A stretch of DNA of 64,000 bases from Corynespora cassiicola (Eukaryota; Ascomycota; Dothideomycetes; Pleosporales; Corynesporascaceae): contig JAEUWY010000021.1 in the NCBI GenBank assembly GCA_022059125.1, forward strand, positions 248,001 through 312,000, in the 5' to 3' direction. Positions 13,901 to 24,441 of this stretch are shown here, piece by piece. The notes beneath the pieces are model-generated. The model worked only from the letters and a program-made list of their open reading frames with translations, was not told where the DNA came from and ran no database searches. The position numbers were made by a program, and so were the translations under genes. The first letter of the stretch is position 1. Each line of letters starts with the position of its first letter.

Positions 13901-14062
13901 CCGCTGCGAAGCCTGCGAGGCCTCGGACTGAAGCTGCTCGTCGGGGCCCACTGGGGCCGGGCTGCTGGAGGGGATTGCAGAATTTCTCGTGCCCCTTGCG
14001 CTCCGCCGGGGAGTGGCCGAGGCTGAGGTGCGCTGCGAGCGACGCTGCGGCGGCGAGGACAT
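10913..14062 (-). CDS. MCM4: DNA replication licensing factor MCM4
   Basis: This encodes a subunit of the MCM2-7 replicative helicase, which is loaded at origins in G1 and unwinds DNA in S phase in the nucleus. Three exons (introns 13684-13731 and 12691-12735, GT-AG) give about 1,018 residues. The first 170 residues are Ser/Thr/Pro-rich with many SP/TP sites, as in the regulatory tail of Mcm4. A zinc-binding pattern C-x2-C-x18-C-x4-C lies near 431-458. The AAA+ core has Walker A GDPSTAKSQ near 650, Walker B CIDEFDKM, and the SRFDL arginine-finger region. The N-terminal tail and overall match favour Mcm4 over other MCM paralogues. It is divergent from the tubulin chaperone A gene, with MluI-box-like sites between them. 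Confidence 0.95.
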
Positions 14063-14448
14063 GGCTGCAGAGGCGGATTGAGACGGCGCACGGCGTTGTT
14101 TGGGGGTGTTGTTGACGTGTCGACGGGTTGCCGTGCGGACGGGAGGCGGAGTGGGATGGCAGGCGGTCGGAAAGGAGACGCGTCGATTCGCGTCGGCGCT
14201 AACGTCGCGTAAAGTGCTTCTTGGCGCCGGTCGACGAAAGAGGATTAGCGCGGCGACCGTCCTCTATCGATACCGCCAGCCCCGCCATGCATGATGAATT
14301 TCGTTTCGCCCGTCGACACGCGGGACACGACACGGGACACACCTGGGCAGCAGGCAACAACAAAGCACAAAGCGTTGGATTCGCAGGCCATTTCAAGACT
14401 CTCATTACCTCGAGCACATTTGCAGCTTCACATCTCACCCCACTCAAA
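14063..14448. promoter_or_regulatory. Divergent promoter of MCM4 and tubulin chaperone A, with MCB-like sites
   Basis: Between the two start codons there is a perfect MluI cell-cycle box ACGCGT at 14178-14183, a GACGCG core on the minus strand at 14189-14194 and ACGCGA on the minus strand at 14205-14210. The three CGCG cores lie within 33 bp, about 115-150 bp before the MCM4 ATG. In yeasts such boxes bind MBF (Mbp1/Swi6) and drive G1/S transcription of replication genes. That this holds here is inference. Confidence 0.5.
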
Positions 14449-14895
14449 ATGGCTCCCCCTTCGGACCTCCGCAAACAGACGCAGGTCCTCCAGCGATTGG
14501 TCAAGGAAGTGGCATTCCACCGCAAGGACCTCAAGACGCAGGAGGAGCGCGTCGCCAAGCTCAAGGCCAACCCCGACGACGAGAATGCCGAGTTTATGCT
14601 AAAGCAACAGGTATAGAGACGACTGCCTTGTCATCATCCCCCAATGCTTGCGCTGATGTTCTGTAGCGTCAAGCCATCGAGGAGACCAAGAGGGTGATCC
14701 CCGCGGTCCAAGAAAAGGTCACGCAGGCTATTGAGGATCTCGAGTCGCTACTGGTATGCTCCGCACGCGCATTCAGTCCCAAAATTCCATACTGATCATG
14801 CACAGGAGAACAAGAAGGGCGAGGATGCATCGGTCGAGGTCACAGATGCCGAGCAGGCAATCAAAGATGCAAAGGAGGCAGTTGGAGGGGCATAG
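14449..14895 (+). CDS. Tubulin-specific chaperone A (beta-tubulin binding)
   Basis: A small cytosolic cofactor that captures folded beta-tubulin released from the CCT chaperonin (TBCA; Rbl2 in budding yeast). Three exons with introns 14611-14666 and 14754-14805, both GT-AG, give 112 residues, the normal family length. The sequence is a helical, charged, heptad-like bundle beginning MAPPSDLRKQTQVLQRL, with the family segment VKEVAFHRKDLKTQEERV and a second segment RQAIEETKRVIPAVQEKV. The ATG follows an AAA context. The gene is transcribed away from MCM4. Confidence 0.93.
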
Positions 14896-15117
14896 GCGGC
14901 TCCCCCCCCAGGTTTCATAGCTTGCCCATAACGCCTGAGCTCAACCGCTCAATACTGTACATGTAGTGCCAAAGACCCAACCTGCCCTGATCCCCAAACA
15001 CCGCGCCATGCATGGTATCATTGAGACTTGAATCGAAAAGGAAACGTCGCATCCTGGGCCAAGTCTTCGTCGCCAGAACGCCCCAAATAACTACTCTATT
15101 TTGAGCCAAGGTCGTCT

Positions 15118-16214
15118 TCAGTCTTCTTCGGCTTCTCCTTCTTCGCCCTCTTCCCGCTCTTCGCCCTCTTCCTCTTCGCCTGATTCGATACCTGACGAGT
15201 CATTGTCAGCATGGCCATTTTGAGAAACAGCGCCTGAATCAACCATGTCAGTGTCTCCATTAAGACCAGACCGGACAGAGGGCGCCGTGCTGTTCTCGCG
15301 CGAGACCGGAGCCAGACGATCCTGCGGAACCTTGAGCTGGCCGCCTGCTTCTCCCTGCTGCGACACGTGGAGAGGCGTCTGGCTGCCGTCGGGCCTCGGT
15401 GTACCGACGTGGCTGGCGTCGCCCCTGGTGGTGCTGCCCTCGCCGTCGACATCGTCGTTCTCATCCTTCATCATGCCCTCCTTGCGCTCAGCCTCCTCTT
15501 TCTCGTCCTTGATCATGCGCAGCATCTCGCGAGCCTCCTGCTCGATGCGGCCAAACTGCACGGCGCGGTCGTGCCACGTGTCCTTGAAGACCTGAACCTC
15601 GGCTTCGAGCTCAGCAATCTCCTCGTCCAGCTTCTGATGGGCATTGGCCTGCTCCTCGCGGGACTTGAGCATCTTGCTGTTGGTGATCTTCTCCGTCAAC
15701 TCGTCATACGTCTTGCGAACAGCAAGAGTCTCGCGCGCTTGCTCCAGAGTTCCGCGCAGACCCTCGATGTCCTCCTTGACGTGTTGCTGCTTGTTAAGGA
15801 TGGCTGTCTTCTCGATGGCGTAGCGGTCGCGCTCCTGGACATTGCTCTTGGTGGTGTACTCCTGGCGCAAAATGGCGTACTCGAGCAGCTCGAGCTCATT
15901 CACGATGTCGGAGCGCCAGACGGTGAATTCGCGCTCCTGTTTCTCGCGCTGGGCTGCAAGGGCAGCAGCGGCCTCGTCGGCGGCCGAAGCATCGGGCGGC
16001 GGCGAGGGAAGTTGCACGAATCGCAGGTTGTCGATGGCGCCGGGCTTGATGACGCGGCTTGAGATGCGCTGGAATGGGCGCCATTCGATGTTGAGCAGGC
16101 GGGAAACGTTGTGGAGTGCGTCTGCGAGAGTCAGTTGGGCCAAGCTGGAGGGGGGAAGTAGCCGGCAATACCTTCTTCCTCCTGCGAGAGGAGAGTCCAT
16201 CCCTGCGGCGCCAT
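15118..16214 (-). CDS. THO complex subunit 7-like protein (Tho7/Mft1 family)
   Basis: Probable subunit of the nuclear THO/TREX complex, which couples transcription to mRNA packaging and export. Two exons (intron 16122-16171, GT-AG) give about 348 residues. The short first exon encodes MAPQGWTLLSQEEE and joins to DALHNVSRLLNIEWRPF, which matches the start of Thoc7-like proteins. Residues about 75-250 are a long coiled coil with segments such as NELELLEYAILRQEY. The last 100 residues are low-complexity and end in a Glu/Gly-rich acidic tail. An upstream in-frame ATG at 16352 exists, but the chosen start agrees better with the family. The elongin A-like gene is divergent. Confidence 0.82.
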
Positions 16215-16745
16215 CTCGAGTGGCGTGGGGCAGAATTGGCGGGCTGCGCAGGCGATGGGCGGCGTACGTGAAGTTGTGACGCTCTCAAGCTGCAAAGAGG
16301 TGAAGTTCAACGTGCAGTTCTGCCAAGGCGCTAGCAGACGATCCCTGCCCACCCTCCAACGTCAGCGCATCTGGCACAATGGCCTTTGACGTCCACCCAC
16401 GGCTGCCGCATCCCAATCTTTGGCTTTGTTGGGATCCCAGCCACTCGCGCGCCATATATACTCGACAGACGCCGGCTCTTTTCTCTCTCCCGCTGATCTC
16501 CCGCTTTCTGGCTTTCTGGCTTTCTGTGCACTGTCGCAACCGCCCCACCCATCCCCGGAAACCCATACAGCCGGCCGATGCTCCGTCCATCGACACTCCC
16601 GTCCCGCCGCAGTTTGCCTCTAATTCACAGAACTTAGATCACGCCCCCCTGAATACACGCGTAATAGGTAGCTACATCTCCTACCTCCATGTCCCGCTTA
16701 GCAACTGATGGCATTCTCGACAGACTAGACGACCTCCCTTACACG
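16215..16745. promoter_or_regulatory. Divergent intergenic region of the THO7-like and elongin A-like genes
   Basis: About 530 bp between two opposite start codons. Pyrimidine-rich stretches lie near 16475-16530. An in-frame ATG at 16689 could extend the elongin A-like protein by 19 residues. No other gene is visible. Confidence 0.4.
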
Positions 16746-17687
16746 ATGCCTGCCCCCAGCCTCAAGGAGCTGGCCAGGACCCGCCTCATACAGAACGTCC
16801 ACATGTTGACCGATATTGGCGACCTGCCCTTCCACTTCCTCGCCCCAGTACTACGACACATCCAGAACCCCGACCAGCTGATGGAGCTGGAGAAGAACTG
16901 CCCCCAAATCGTGGGCCAGACGGGCGATCTATGGCTGAGGTTCATCAAGCGCGACATCCCCGACTGGGAGAAGAAGAAGCACGCCCCGCAGAACCCTGAC
17001 AACTGGAGTAGGCTGTACCGCAAAATGGTGAAGGATGCCGAGAAGGAAAAGGAGGAACAAGAGGCTGCCCTTCGAGAGACGATGCGCGCCCTGCAGAAGA
17101 ACCGTGCCGGTAACCAAACCAGCATCATCGAGGCCAATACCCGCCCCGGCTATGATCCTGCCGGACGTCGTCGCCCCCCGACTTTCCGTGCAGGTGGTGG
17201 CGGCGGCGGCGGCGGCGGAAGTTCATGGGGCACTCCCGGCGCGCCCACCAAGTCAGGCAAAGCCGTCTTTGACAAGCTTCGGCGAGGTATCTTCGACCAA
17301 AAGCAGGCCCGCCCCAAGGCCACTCAGATGCCCGCCCATCTCCTTGCCGAGCGCAAAGGCATCGTCAGGCAGGCCCCCGCCCGCCTGGTCCGCATGACCG
17401 AGGGCGAGCCCAAGCGCATGGCCATCTCCAAGGGCGCTTCCGCGTCCCTGGCAGGAGGCGAAGCCCCGCCACCCATGCATCGCCCTAGGATCACTACGCG
17501 TCCTGCCCCAGCTCCACAGCAACAGAATCATACCGGAGCTGCTGCGCCCAAGCCTTCCTCCCTGCCCGCCGGTCAGCAATTTAACGTGCCCAAATTGCAA
17601 TCTCAGCAGGCTGGCTCTGCAGGTCCCCAAAGGAAGAGAGTCAGGGAAGAGCCTAGCATTTTCCATCAACAGAAAAGGAGACGCTAA
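16746..17687 (+). CDS. Elongin A-like RNA polymerase II elongation factor subunit
   Basis: Likely the elongin A (TFSIII subunit A; Ela1) orthologue, which acts in the nucleus in elongation control and, with elongin C and a cullin, in ubiquitination of stalled RNA polymerase II. One exon of 313 codons. The first 110 residues carry the elongin A domain: MPAPSLKELARTRLIQNVH, then DIGDLPFHFLAPVLRHI (the BC-box/F-box-like part) and DLWLRFIKRDIPDWEKK. The rest is low-complexity: a charged helix, a run of ten glycines near 150-160 and a basic Pro/Gln/Ala-rich tail ending in KRRR. I chose this ATG because family members begin with M-P-x-P-S-L; an in-frame ATG at 16689 is the alternative. Confidence 0.88.
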   Translation: MPAPSLKELARTRLIQNVHMLTDIGDLPFHFLAPVLRHIQNPDQLMELEKNCPQIVGQTGDLWLRFIKRDIPDWEKKKHAPQNPDNWSRLYRKMVKDAEKEKEEQEAALRETMRALQKNRAGNQTSIIEANTRPGYDPAGRRRPPTFRAGGGGGGGGGSSWGTPGAPTKSGKAVFDKLRRGIFDQKQARPKATQMPAHLLAERKGIVRQAPARLVRMTEGEPKRMAISKGASASLAGGEAPPPMHRPRITTRPAPAPQQQNHTGAAAPKPSSLPAGQQFNVPKLQSQQAGSAGPQRKRVREEPSIFHQQKRRR

Positions 17688-18875
17688 TGTCGTGCCATTG
17701 CTCATTCCTCTTACGTCGTCAGTATTACCGTGTAATTTTTCTTTTTTGTTTCTGTCTTGAAGCGATTTCTATGTTTTGTCTTTGCATTTCGCGGCGCCGG
17801 ATATATCGCTTTGTCATTTTCCATCATACTTATATTCCTACTGTGTCTTCATTCTGACTTCCTCCCTGACCACGGGTACAGCCTGCCAAGGGAGGTCGAG
17901 ACCGGTCTCATGATCGTAGCAGTTGGAAAGAGGATGGTCCTTGTGGTTTCTCGGAGTTTTTATAGTGGCTTGAATATGGTGTTTGGATACCATTAGAATG
18001 CTGGCGTTTTGTCTCTTTCCTTCTTCCTGCTTCTCGGGGGGTTTGACACAGAATTGGACTCGGGCAATTGCATTTGGGCGGCGATTTGGGTGCCTGCATA
18101 CTAGCATTGCGGGAAGGATGGTTCGGAAGATACAAGTCTCAATAAGGAATTACAAGTCTTTCTTTATGACAGTGTCGCTAGTGACGGGGCCTACGAAAAT
18201 TGCAGTCTATCATATGTATATTTACCTGTGTGCAGCTTCCGACAAATCCCTCTTTCAATGCTACTAGTCAGTTCAGAAGAATCACGCTGACTTACGACAA
18301 CTTGTGGTGGATCGGTTCTTTCGAATCTGGCTCAAGATACCACTGCCAGCTGGACAAGCAAGAAGTAGTCAAAGCCTAATAGTCTTTCATATTGAGTTCC
18401 TGAGAAGACACACGTAGGCTATCCTTCTAATTAGCGTATCTATTTTTGACTTGGTACTTGCTCTCTGCTACTACTGGTAAAGATTAGCTGTTATTTTTGC
18501 TAGTGTTACTAGGTTGTTTATCCGCTTCTTAAGATATAAGCATACTCAGTCTAGTGGTTATGCTAATTCGCTTAGCATGACCTCTGCATGTCAACCTCGC
18601 TGCACCACATCGTGGGCTATGCTATCAGCCGCACCCCGCCCTTTAGAAAAAAATAAAGCTCACAACACTCTTGCGTTGTCGTCTTTTTCTTCAATGCAGT
18701 TTTTAGTATAGCTTACCGTCCCGTGCTTCTATCTGCTTGCTGACTCTAATACCTAGGACTAATAACCTCTCCAGACGGGCGGTTTACTGTACTTGCCCCT
18801 TCCGTCAGGCTGCCGTGTTTGAACCGACCGAGTTTCACTCCTACCGCTTGTCGTTGTCTAGCTCCATTTGAAGCA
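17688..18875. other. Intergenic region between the elongin A-like gene and the HET relic
   Basis: No supported gene. The first 400 bp are the probable 3' region of the elongin A-like gene. From about 18,240 the sequence turns AT-rich and irregular. Near 18,547-18,599 there are weak matches to the internal A and B boxes of a tRNA at a suitable spacing, but no paired acceptor or T stem. Confidence 0.35.
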
Positions 18876-20565
18876 ATGCGTCTTTTGTGATGCAGCGATA
18901 CTGGCGAGTTCAGTCTTACTCAGTTTCACGATGAGGCTATCCCTCCCTATGCGATACTTTCGCATACGTGGGGAGCAGATACCGAGGAGATCACCTTCGA
19001 GGATCTAACAAATGGCACCGGCAAAGATAAGCCTGGCTATGAGAAGATCCGGTTCTGCAGAGAACAAGCTGCACTAGACAACCTGGAATACTTTTGGATT
19101 GACACCTGTTGTATTAGGAAAACAAGCGACGCAGATCTTACAGAAGTAATTAATTCGATGTACCGCTGGTATCGCGATTCAGTGAAGTGCTACTTATACC
19201 TGTCCGACGTCTCTTCGATTGGCGGAATAGCGACGTCAACTGCAATCGAGCGCAGTCGATGGTTCACACGAGGCTGGACTCTGCAGGAGCTCCTGGCGCC
19301 ATCAGTGGTTAAGTTCTTCACCAAGGAGGGCGGATTTCTAGGCAGCAAAGAATCCCTAAGGCGGCAGATTTCTGATGTCACACAAATCCCCGCCGAAGCT
19401 CTGAGCGGCACGCCTTTAGAACGATTCTCTGTTGAAGAGCGGATGAATTGGGCAGAACGCAGAAACACGTCACGAAAAGAGGATGCTACATATTCTTTGC
19501 TTGGGTGAGTCTTATGGAACGCAAACGTCACGAAGCCCAGAAACAAGCTGATTTATTGCAACAATAGAATTCTTGGAGTCCATATGCCGTTTATATATGG
19601 CGAGGGAGACCATGCATTCGACCGACTTCGGGAAAAGATAATGCGTAAGTTGCAATAAATCTACTATGGAATGCGCTCCGAGCAGCAGTGAGCGCTTCCA
19701 GAATATTAACTAATGGCATGTTCCCTTAGGCCGGCAGTATATAAGGCCTGCAACGCTCGAGAAATTCTTCGCTTCGTTAAAATTTGAGCATATTGAAGAC
19801 CGTCAGAACAATATCAGAGTTGCGCACGCTGATACATGCAGATGGCTGCTCAACAACGAGCTGTACCAATGTTGGTTGGACGAAGCGCACAAAGCTCAGC
19901 ACCATGGCCTCCTGTGGCTCAAAGGCAAGCCAGGGTCTGCGAAGTCAACATTAATCAAGTTTGCGCTCTCAGAAAACGGCATTCAGAGAAGAAAAGATAT
20001 CCACACATCTTTCTTTTTCAACGCCCGAGGTACACTGTTAGAAAGAGACAGACGCCGGATGTATCGATCCCTTGTATTTCAAATTCTCGCAAAGAGGGAG
20101 GTAGCGACCGAAGTGTTTGAGGAGTTTGACATTTTCGAATTGCCACAGGAGCCCCAGTTTCCTTGGACAATCCCGCAGCTCCAAGCTGTTTTTAGGAGAG
20201 CACTCCAAAAATTAGGGCGCCGCTGGCTGTGGATCTATGTCGATGCCTTGGACGAGTGCGATGAAGATCAGGTCAGGGACATGGTCGACTTCTTCCGCGC
20301 CATCGGAGATTACTCCATGCGAGCAGATATCAAGATGCGTATATTCTTCGCTAGTCGCTATTATCCACAAATTTGAACACAGAACAAATTGGAGATAAAG
20401 CTGTAAAATGAACGAGAGCACTTCCTAGATATTGTCTGCTACGTTAACAGCGAGTTGAAGACTGGGGTCCACACGCAAAGTGCTGCCGTCGAAAGGATTC
20501 GGCAAGAAATCATTGACCGTGCATCTGGTGAATGTGATGGCCAAGTGTGCAGAAGTACGGTGATG
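18876..20565 (+). pseudogene. HET-domain / NACHT NTPase protein, disrupted by three stops
   Basis: The frame reads MRLL, then a TGA at 18888-18890, then a classic HET (heterokaryon incompatibility) domain: EAIPPYAILSHTWG, FWIDTCCI, MYRWYRDSVKCYLYLSDVS and RGWTLQELLAP. Two introns (19505-19567 and 19645-19739, GT-AG) join to VHMPFIYGEG. A NACHT-type P-loop module follows with Walker A KGKPGSAKST and Walker B WIYVDALDECDED. The same frame then meets TGA at 20374-20376 and TAA at 20404-20406, and protein-like sequence goes on to about 20,560 (EREHFLDIVCYVNSELK). All three stops could come from CGA or CAA by C-to-T change. Intact relatives trigger non-self recognition cell death and end in WD40, ankyrin or TPR repeats; none is seen here, so the copy is also truncated. 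Confidence 0.8.
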
Positions 20566-22308
20566 AGAAGTTGTGTATAGCTAGATAAACTGTAGACGAG
20601 TAATGGGTGGTTACTTGTGTTATCGACAGCATACCCTGTAGGTGAGAGAAGGAGAGTCCCGCCTGTAGGAGTCTGGCCCATGCTGACAATTTGACAGTGA
20701 AAAGTGGAGACCACGCCAAGACGGTTTGAAGGCGATAGTAATTTCTCGAAAGGACCGATGTGACCTGATCGCCTTGTGAAATAAGTCCGAAGATGCATGA
20801 GCATAAATTGCAAAATTACTGGGTAACCTTGTTTTGGACCAGGAGAAAGGGAGACTTTAATTCTGAGATGAGTAGCAAAGGTACTTTAATAGGACTTATG
20901 ACCTAGCGTCTAGGGTTTATCCCTACGTGTAGGTCGGACTTTGTTAAGATTAGCTTATACGAGAAAATGGTTGATATTCTACCGAAAACTCGCAAATAGA
21001 CGATCAGGGAATTTTGACCCGAGACAGCAACTGCACATTCTTCGCGGAGCTGTCCGGCGGAAAAAGCGGATCACAATGGCTTTTCTCGTTTAATCAAGAG
21101 ATATCTGGTGACTGTTACGCTAGTGTTGGGGCACTGATATTTCGCTTCAGACTTCGGCCAACAAGACGATATACATGACTATGTTGCAATTTGTCGAAAG
21201 AGGGTGGAGGTGCAAGAGTTACTCGACCAGAGCTGAGGATTGGTAGACTTGATACAAGCCGCGAGGTCACGTGATTACTACCTGCGTCGTTCGATCTTCA
21301 ACACTCTCTCAGCTCAGAAAACAAAAGCAAAAAGACGATTGCGATGCCCTTTAAAGTTTAACTACAACTCTCTGTAACGTAACTGACAAGCGAGGGACGC
21401 ACTCCTTAACTATTTCAACGCGCTCAACTTACACCTATGATATTATTACTATCAAAAAAACGCTATATTAAATAAAAAAAATTCGTGCTTTTTACTTTTT
21501 ACATGTTGAAAGATGATTGATTTGGAGCGTATAAGTGTCACGGTACATCAGTGTACCGTGCTGTTCTTGATTAGATAATAGCTAGTGAGCCGATAATTAT
21601 TGAAGAAGACTTTTCTGCATGCCCAGCGTGGCTCTATGTAGCTCTTTGAGCTGTATCCTGTTTAGCATCTATTTGAATTTGATTTTTTGGATAACGTAAA
21701 AGATAGTATAGCCATCCCGGTCCCGGGCCAGGCTCTATACGCTAATGGGGTTGCTGGGTGTCAGCGCTCGGTCATGCCCGGAACACAACGACGCTAAATC
21801 GGGAAAGCACCGGAACACTTGCGTGTCCAAAGTCTCAATCCTAACGCTCGGGTCCCGGCCTCTACTCTTCGTCGTGTTCCAACGCCCTACCCACTTTTGA
21901 CCCTTCTCCAGCCGCAGCGTTATGACCTACTAGCTTGCAGCCAAAGTGTTGTCCGAGACTGACACCCCGCTCAGCGACGTAGACGTATGTCGCACTTTTG
22001 AGTGCTCGGGTGTGTGGTCTCATATTGTGAAAAATTGGTGTATTGTCTTGGTTGCACCCTAGCCTGGCTATCTAACAGGAACCGCACGGCAAGCTCAGTA
22101 ATGCAGTCCATCCTGGCGTGCGACATACAGTTATCCGTTCAGATCGTCCTTTGTGTAGTTTTGTTCTGTCCCATATAGTCGCCATTATAATATTGCAACT
22201 TAGAACAACCATAATGAAACTCCACTGTACTTTGCCAAGCTTTGAAAGGGAACATTGCCACGTCTTCCGAAGAAGAATGTTCCGTTATCCATGGTTTCTG
22301 ACTTGGTG
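20566..22308. other. AT-rich gene-free stretch with a small palindrome
   Basis: No supported gene. The part 20,820-21,700 is AT-rich with stop codons in all frames. A 9-bp perfect inverted repeat with a 4-bp loop lies at 21539-21560 (CACGGTACA / TGTACCGTG). An 11-bp inverted pair (GTATGTCGCAC) lies at 21985-21995 and 22118-22128. The region is probably eroded sequence downstream of the HET relic. Confidence 0.4.
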
Positions 22309-22689
22309 ACTGATGTTCCTCGGGTAGTTCGGAGTTCCGTGGCTAAGCCTGCCGCAATGTCACAAGGGCTTCACCGATAGCTGCTCGTTTTCTCTAAGGA
22401 GCAAATTGGCCCTTTCTGCCGGGCGTACCACTGAAAGCTGTTAAAGACGCATGAGTGGATCCGGTCAATGCACGCGGAACGCGGAAACAGGTCAGGCTTG
22501 AACCCTACCTACCGCTATCGACATGGGGCCTGTTGAAGCTGCACTTGCAGTCACAGAGTCGCTAGGACCCGGGAAATCCACCAAACGTAAAAAAATGCAC
22601 ATGGAAGTTAAGAACAGCTATCGGTGGAGCCCTTGTAACATTGCGGCAGGCTTAGCCACGGAACTCCGAACTACCCGAGGAACATCGGT
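22309..22689. mobile_element. Small inverted-repeat element (MITE-like), about 381 bp
   Basis: Positions 22309-22386 and 22612-22689 are inverted copies of each other over 78 bp with only four differences, all C/T or G/A transitions. The 225 bp between them have no coding frame. Long terminal inverted repeats around a short non-coding core are the mark of non-autonomous DNA transposons. I could not find a convincing target-site duplication, so the family stays open. It lies 243 bp upstream of the FAD-dependent oxidoreductase gene. Confidence 0.7.
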
Positions 22690-22932
22690 TTCCCCGCGAG
22701 GGTAGCGGTGAATCGTACACCCCTCAAATACTGAGATTATATGTGGCCTTCAATCCTCGAGATTTCATAAAGAAAGACTTTTACTCATTTTCTTCACCAG
22801 TAGCTGGTTATCTCTACGCTTCATTACATTATCCTGACAGATGGCTGCATATTGACCATATTCGACAAACGTCTTTTTCAGTTGTTCTTTACCTATCCGC
22901 CACAGATTCTACACGTAAAATTATTCCATAGT

Positions 22933-24372
22933 ATGGCTGAGACAATCTCGCCCGACTACCTGGTAGTTGGGGCGGGTGCCATGGGAATGGCCTTCGTCGA
23001 TACCTTGCTTACCGACACCAAAGCCACAGTGGTCATGGTCGACCGGTACGCACGCCCAGGTGGCCACTGGACAATCGCCTATCCTTTTGTTCGCCTTCAC
23101 CAGCCGTCTACATTTTACGGAGTGAACTCTCGACCCCTTGGTGGAGACAAAATCGAACAAGTCGGATGGAACAAAGGCTTGTCTGAGCTAGCGACGGGCG
23201 ATGAGGTCTGTGCCTACTACGGCAAAGTCATGCAGCAGACCTTTCTCCCATCCGGTCGGATTACGTACTATCCAAAGCATGAATACATAGGCGAAGGGGA
23301 ATTCCGATCCATTGTCACCAACAAGACTATCCGAGCCGGACCAGGCACAAAGATTGTGGATGCTACGTATATGAAGGTTAAAGTTCCTGCCATGAGCCCA
23401 CCTTCTTACGAGGTTTCAAAAAATGTGCATCTTGTTACGCCAAACGAGCTACCACATGTTTCTCGACCTTATGGTGGATACACTGTGGTCGGTGCGGGCA
23501 AGACGGGCGTCGACGCTTGCCTATGGCTAATAGCGAATGGAGTTGATCCAAAAGATATCTTTTGGATCATGCCTCGTGATTCATGGTTCCTAGAGCGCGG
23601 TGCTCTCCAGCCTGGGCCTTCATTTACAAAGAGCACTATGGAAAGAATCGCGGCAGTTGAAGAAGCAACTAGATCTGCATCATCACCAGAGGACCTCTTC
23701 CATCGGCTTGAATCATGCGGTTACTTGCTGCGCATGGATGATAAAGTGTGGCCTACCATGTTTCGGTGTGCAACTGTCTCTATCGCTGAGCTCAGGCAAA
23801 TCCAAAGAGTTGGTACAATCATACGTCAAGGAAGGGTTGTACGCCTTGATGCAGACAAGGTCATTTTGCAAGAGGGCGATTACAAACCCGTGCCTGATAC
23901 GCTTTATATCGACTGCACTGCCGATGCTCTAGCGAAACTGGAGCCCTTACCAGTTTTTAGCGGCAGAAATATTACTCTCCAGTCGGTCCGCTACTGCCAA
24001 CAGGTGTTTAGTGCCGCGTTCATTGCCCATGTTGAGGCTACATACGAGGATAGCAAACTCAAAAACGAACTTTGTCGCGTTGTCCCACACCCCAACAAGG
24101 CTATAGACTATCCTATTGTCATTCTCAAGTCAAGTCAGAATGGGCTACGATGGGATATGGAGCCAAGAACTGCAGCCTGGCTAAAGCAAGCTCGCTTAGA
24201 TTGGTTCGGCCGGCTCTTACCCTCTGCGCCTAAGGACCCTGAAGAAGCTGCTAATTTCAATGTTGCAATGGCGGCGCAAGTCGAGGGTGTATGCGCCAAA
24301 CTCAGACAACTCATTGATCAACTGCCTGAGGAGGATGCGACTAGGGCAAAGGCTCAATTGGCAGGGAGTTAG
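22933..24372 (+). CDS. FAD/NAD(P)-binding oxidoreductase
   Basis: An intron-less frame of 479 codons. Residues 8-18 are a dinucleotide-binding Rossmann start (YLVVGAGAMG), followed by a PGGHW segment near 42-46 typical of flavin monooxygenase-like proteins. A second nucleotide-binding motif, VVGAGKTG, lies at 185-192. This layout fits the flavoprotein monooxygenase/pyridine nucleotide-disulfide reductase superfamily, with FAD bound at the first site and NAD(P)H at the second. The substrate cannot be told. There is no signal peptide, so it is probably cytosolic. The ATG at 22933 is preferred over an in-frame upstream ATG at 22852 because homology-like sequence begins right after it. The gene lies between two different inverted-repeat elements. 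Confidence 0.8.
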   Translation: MAETISPDYLVVGAGAMGMAFVDTLLTDTKATVVMVDRYARPGGHWTIAYPFVRLHQPSTFYGVNSRPLGGDKIEQVGWNKGLSELATGDEVCAYYGKVMQQTFLPSGRITYYPKHEYIGEGEFRSIVTNKTIRAGPGTKIVDATYMKVKVPAMSPPSYEVSKNVHLVTPNELPHVSRPYGGYTVVGAGKTGVDACLWLIANGVDPKDIFWIMPRDSWFLERGALQPGPSFTKSTMERIAAVEEATRSASSPEDLFHRLESCGYLLRMDDKVWPTMFRCATVSIAELRQIQRVGTIIRQGRVVRLDADKVILQEGDYKPVPDTLYIDCTADALAKLEPLPVFSGRNITLQSVRYCQQVFSAAFIAHVEATYEDSKLKNELCRVVPHPNKAIDYPIVILKSSQNGLRWDMEPRTAAWLKQARLDWFGRLLPSAPKDPEEAANFNVAMAAQVEGVCAKLRQLIDQLPEEDATRAKAQLAGS

Positions 24373-24441
24373 CTGACGAACATCCTCTCGTAAAAGAACA
24401 ACCCTTGTAACGTAGCAATCACTTTCTATTTAGTACTTGGA
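24373..24441. other. Short spacer between the oxidoreductase gene and the second inverted-repeat element
   Basis: Only 69 bp separate the stop codon from the left arm of the next element, so the 3' end of the transcript may lie inside that element. Confidence 0.4.

Noticed and set aside
18540..18612. Possible tRNA or tRNA-derived SINE with A-box-like and B-box-like words 43 bp apart
   Set aside because: Neither the acceptor stem nor the T stem pairs, and no second copy is visible in the window; chance is as likely.
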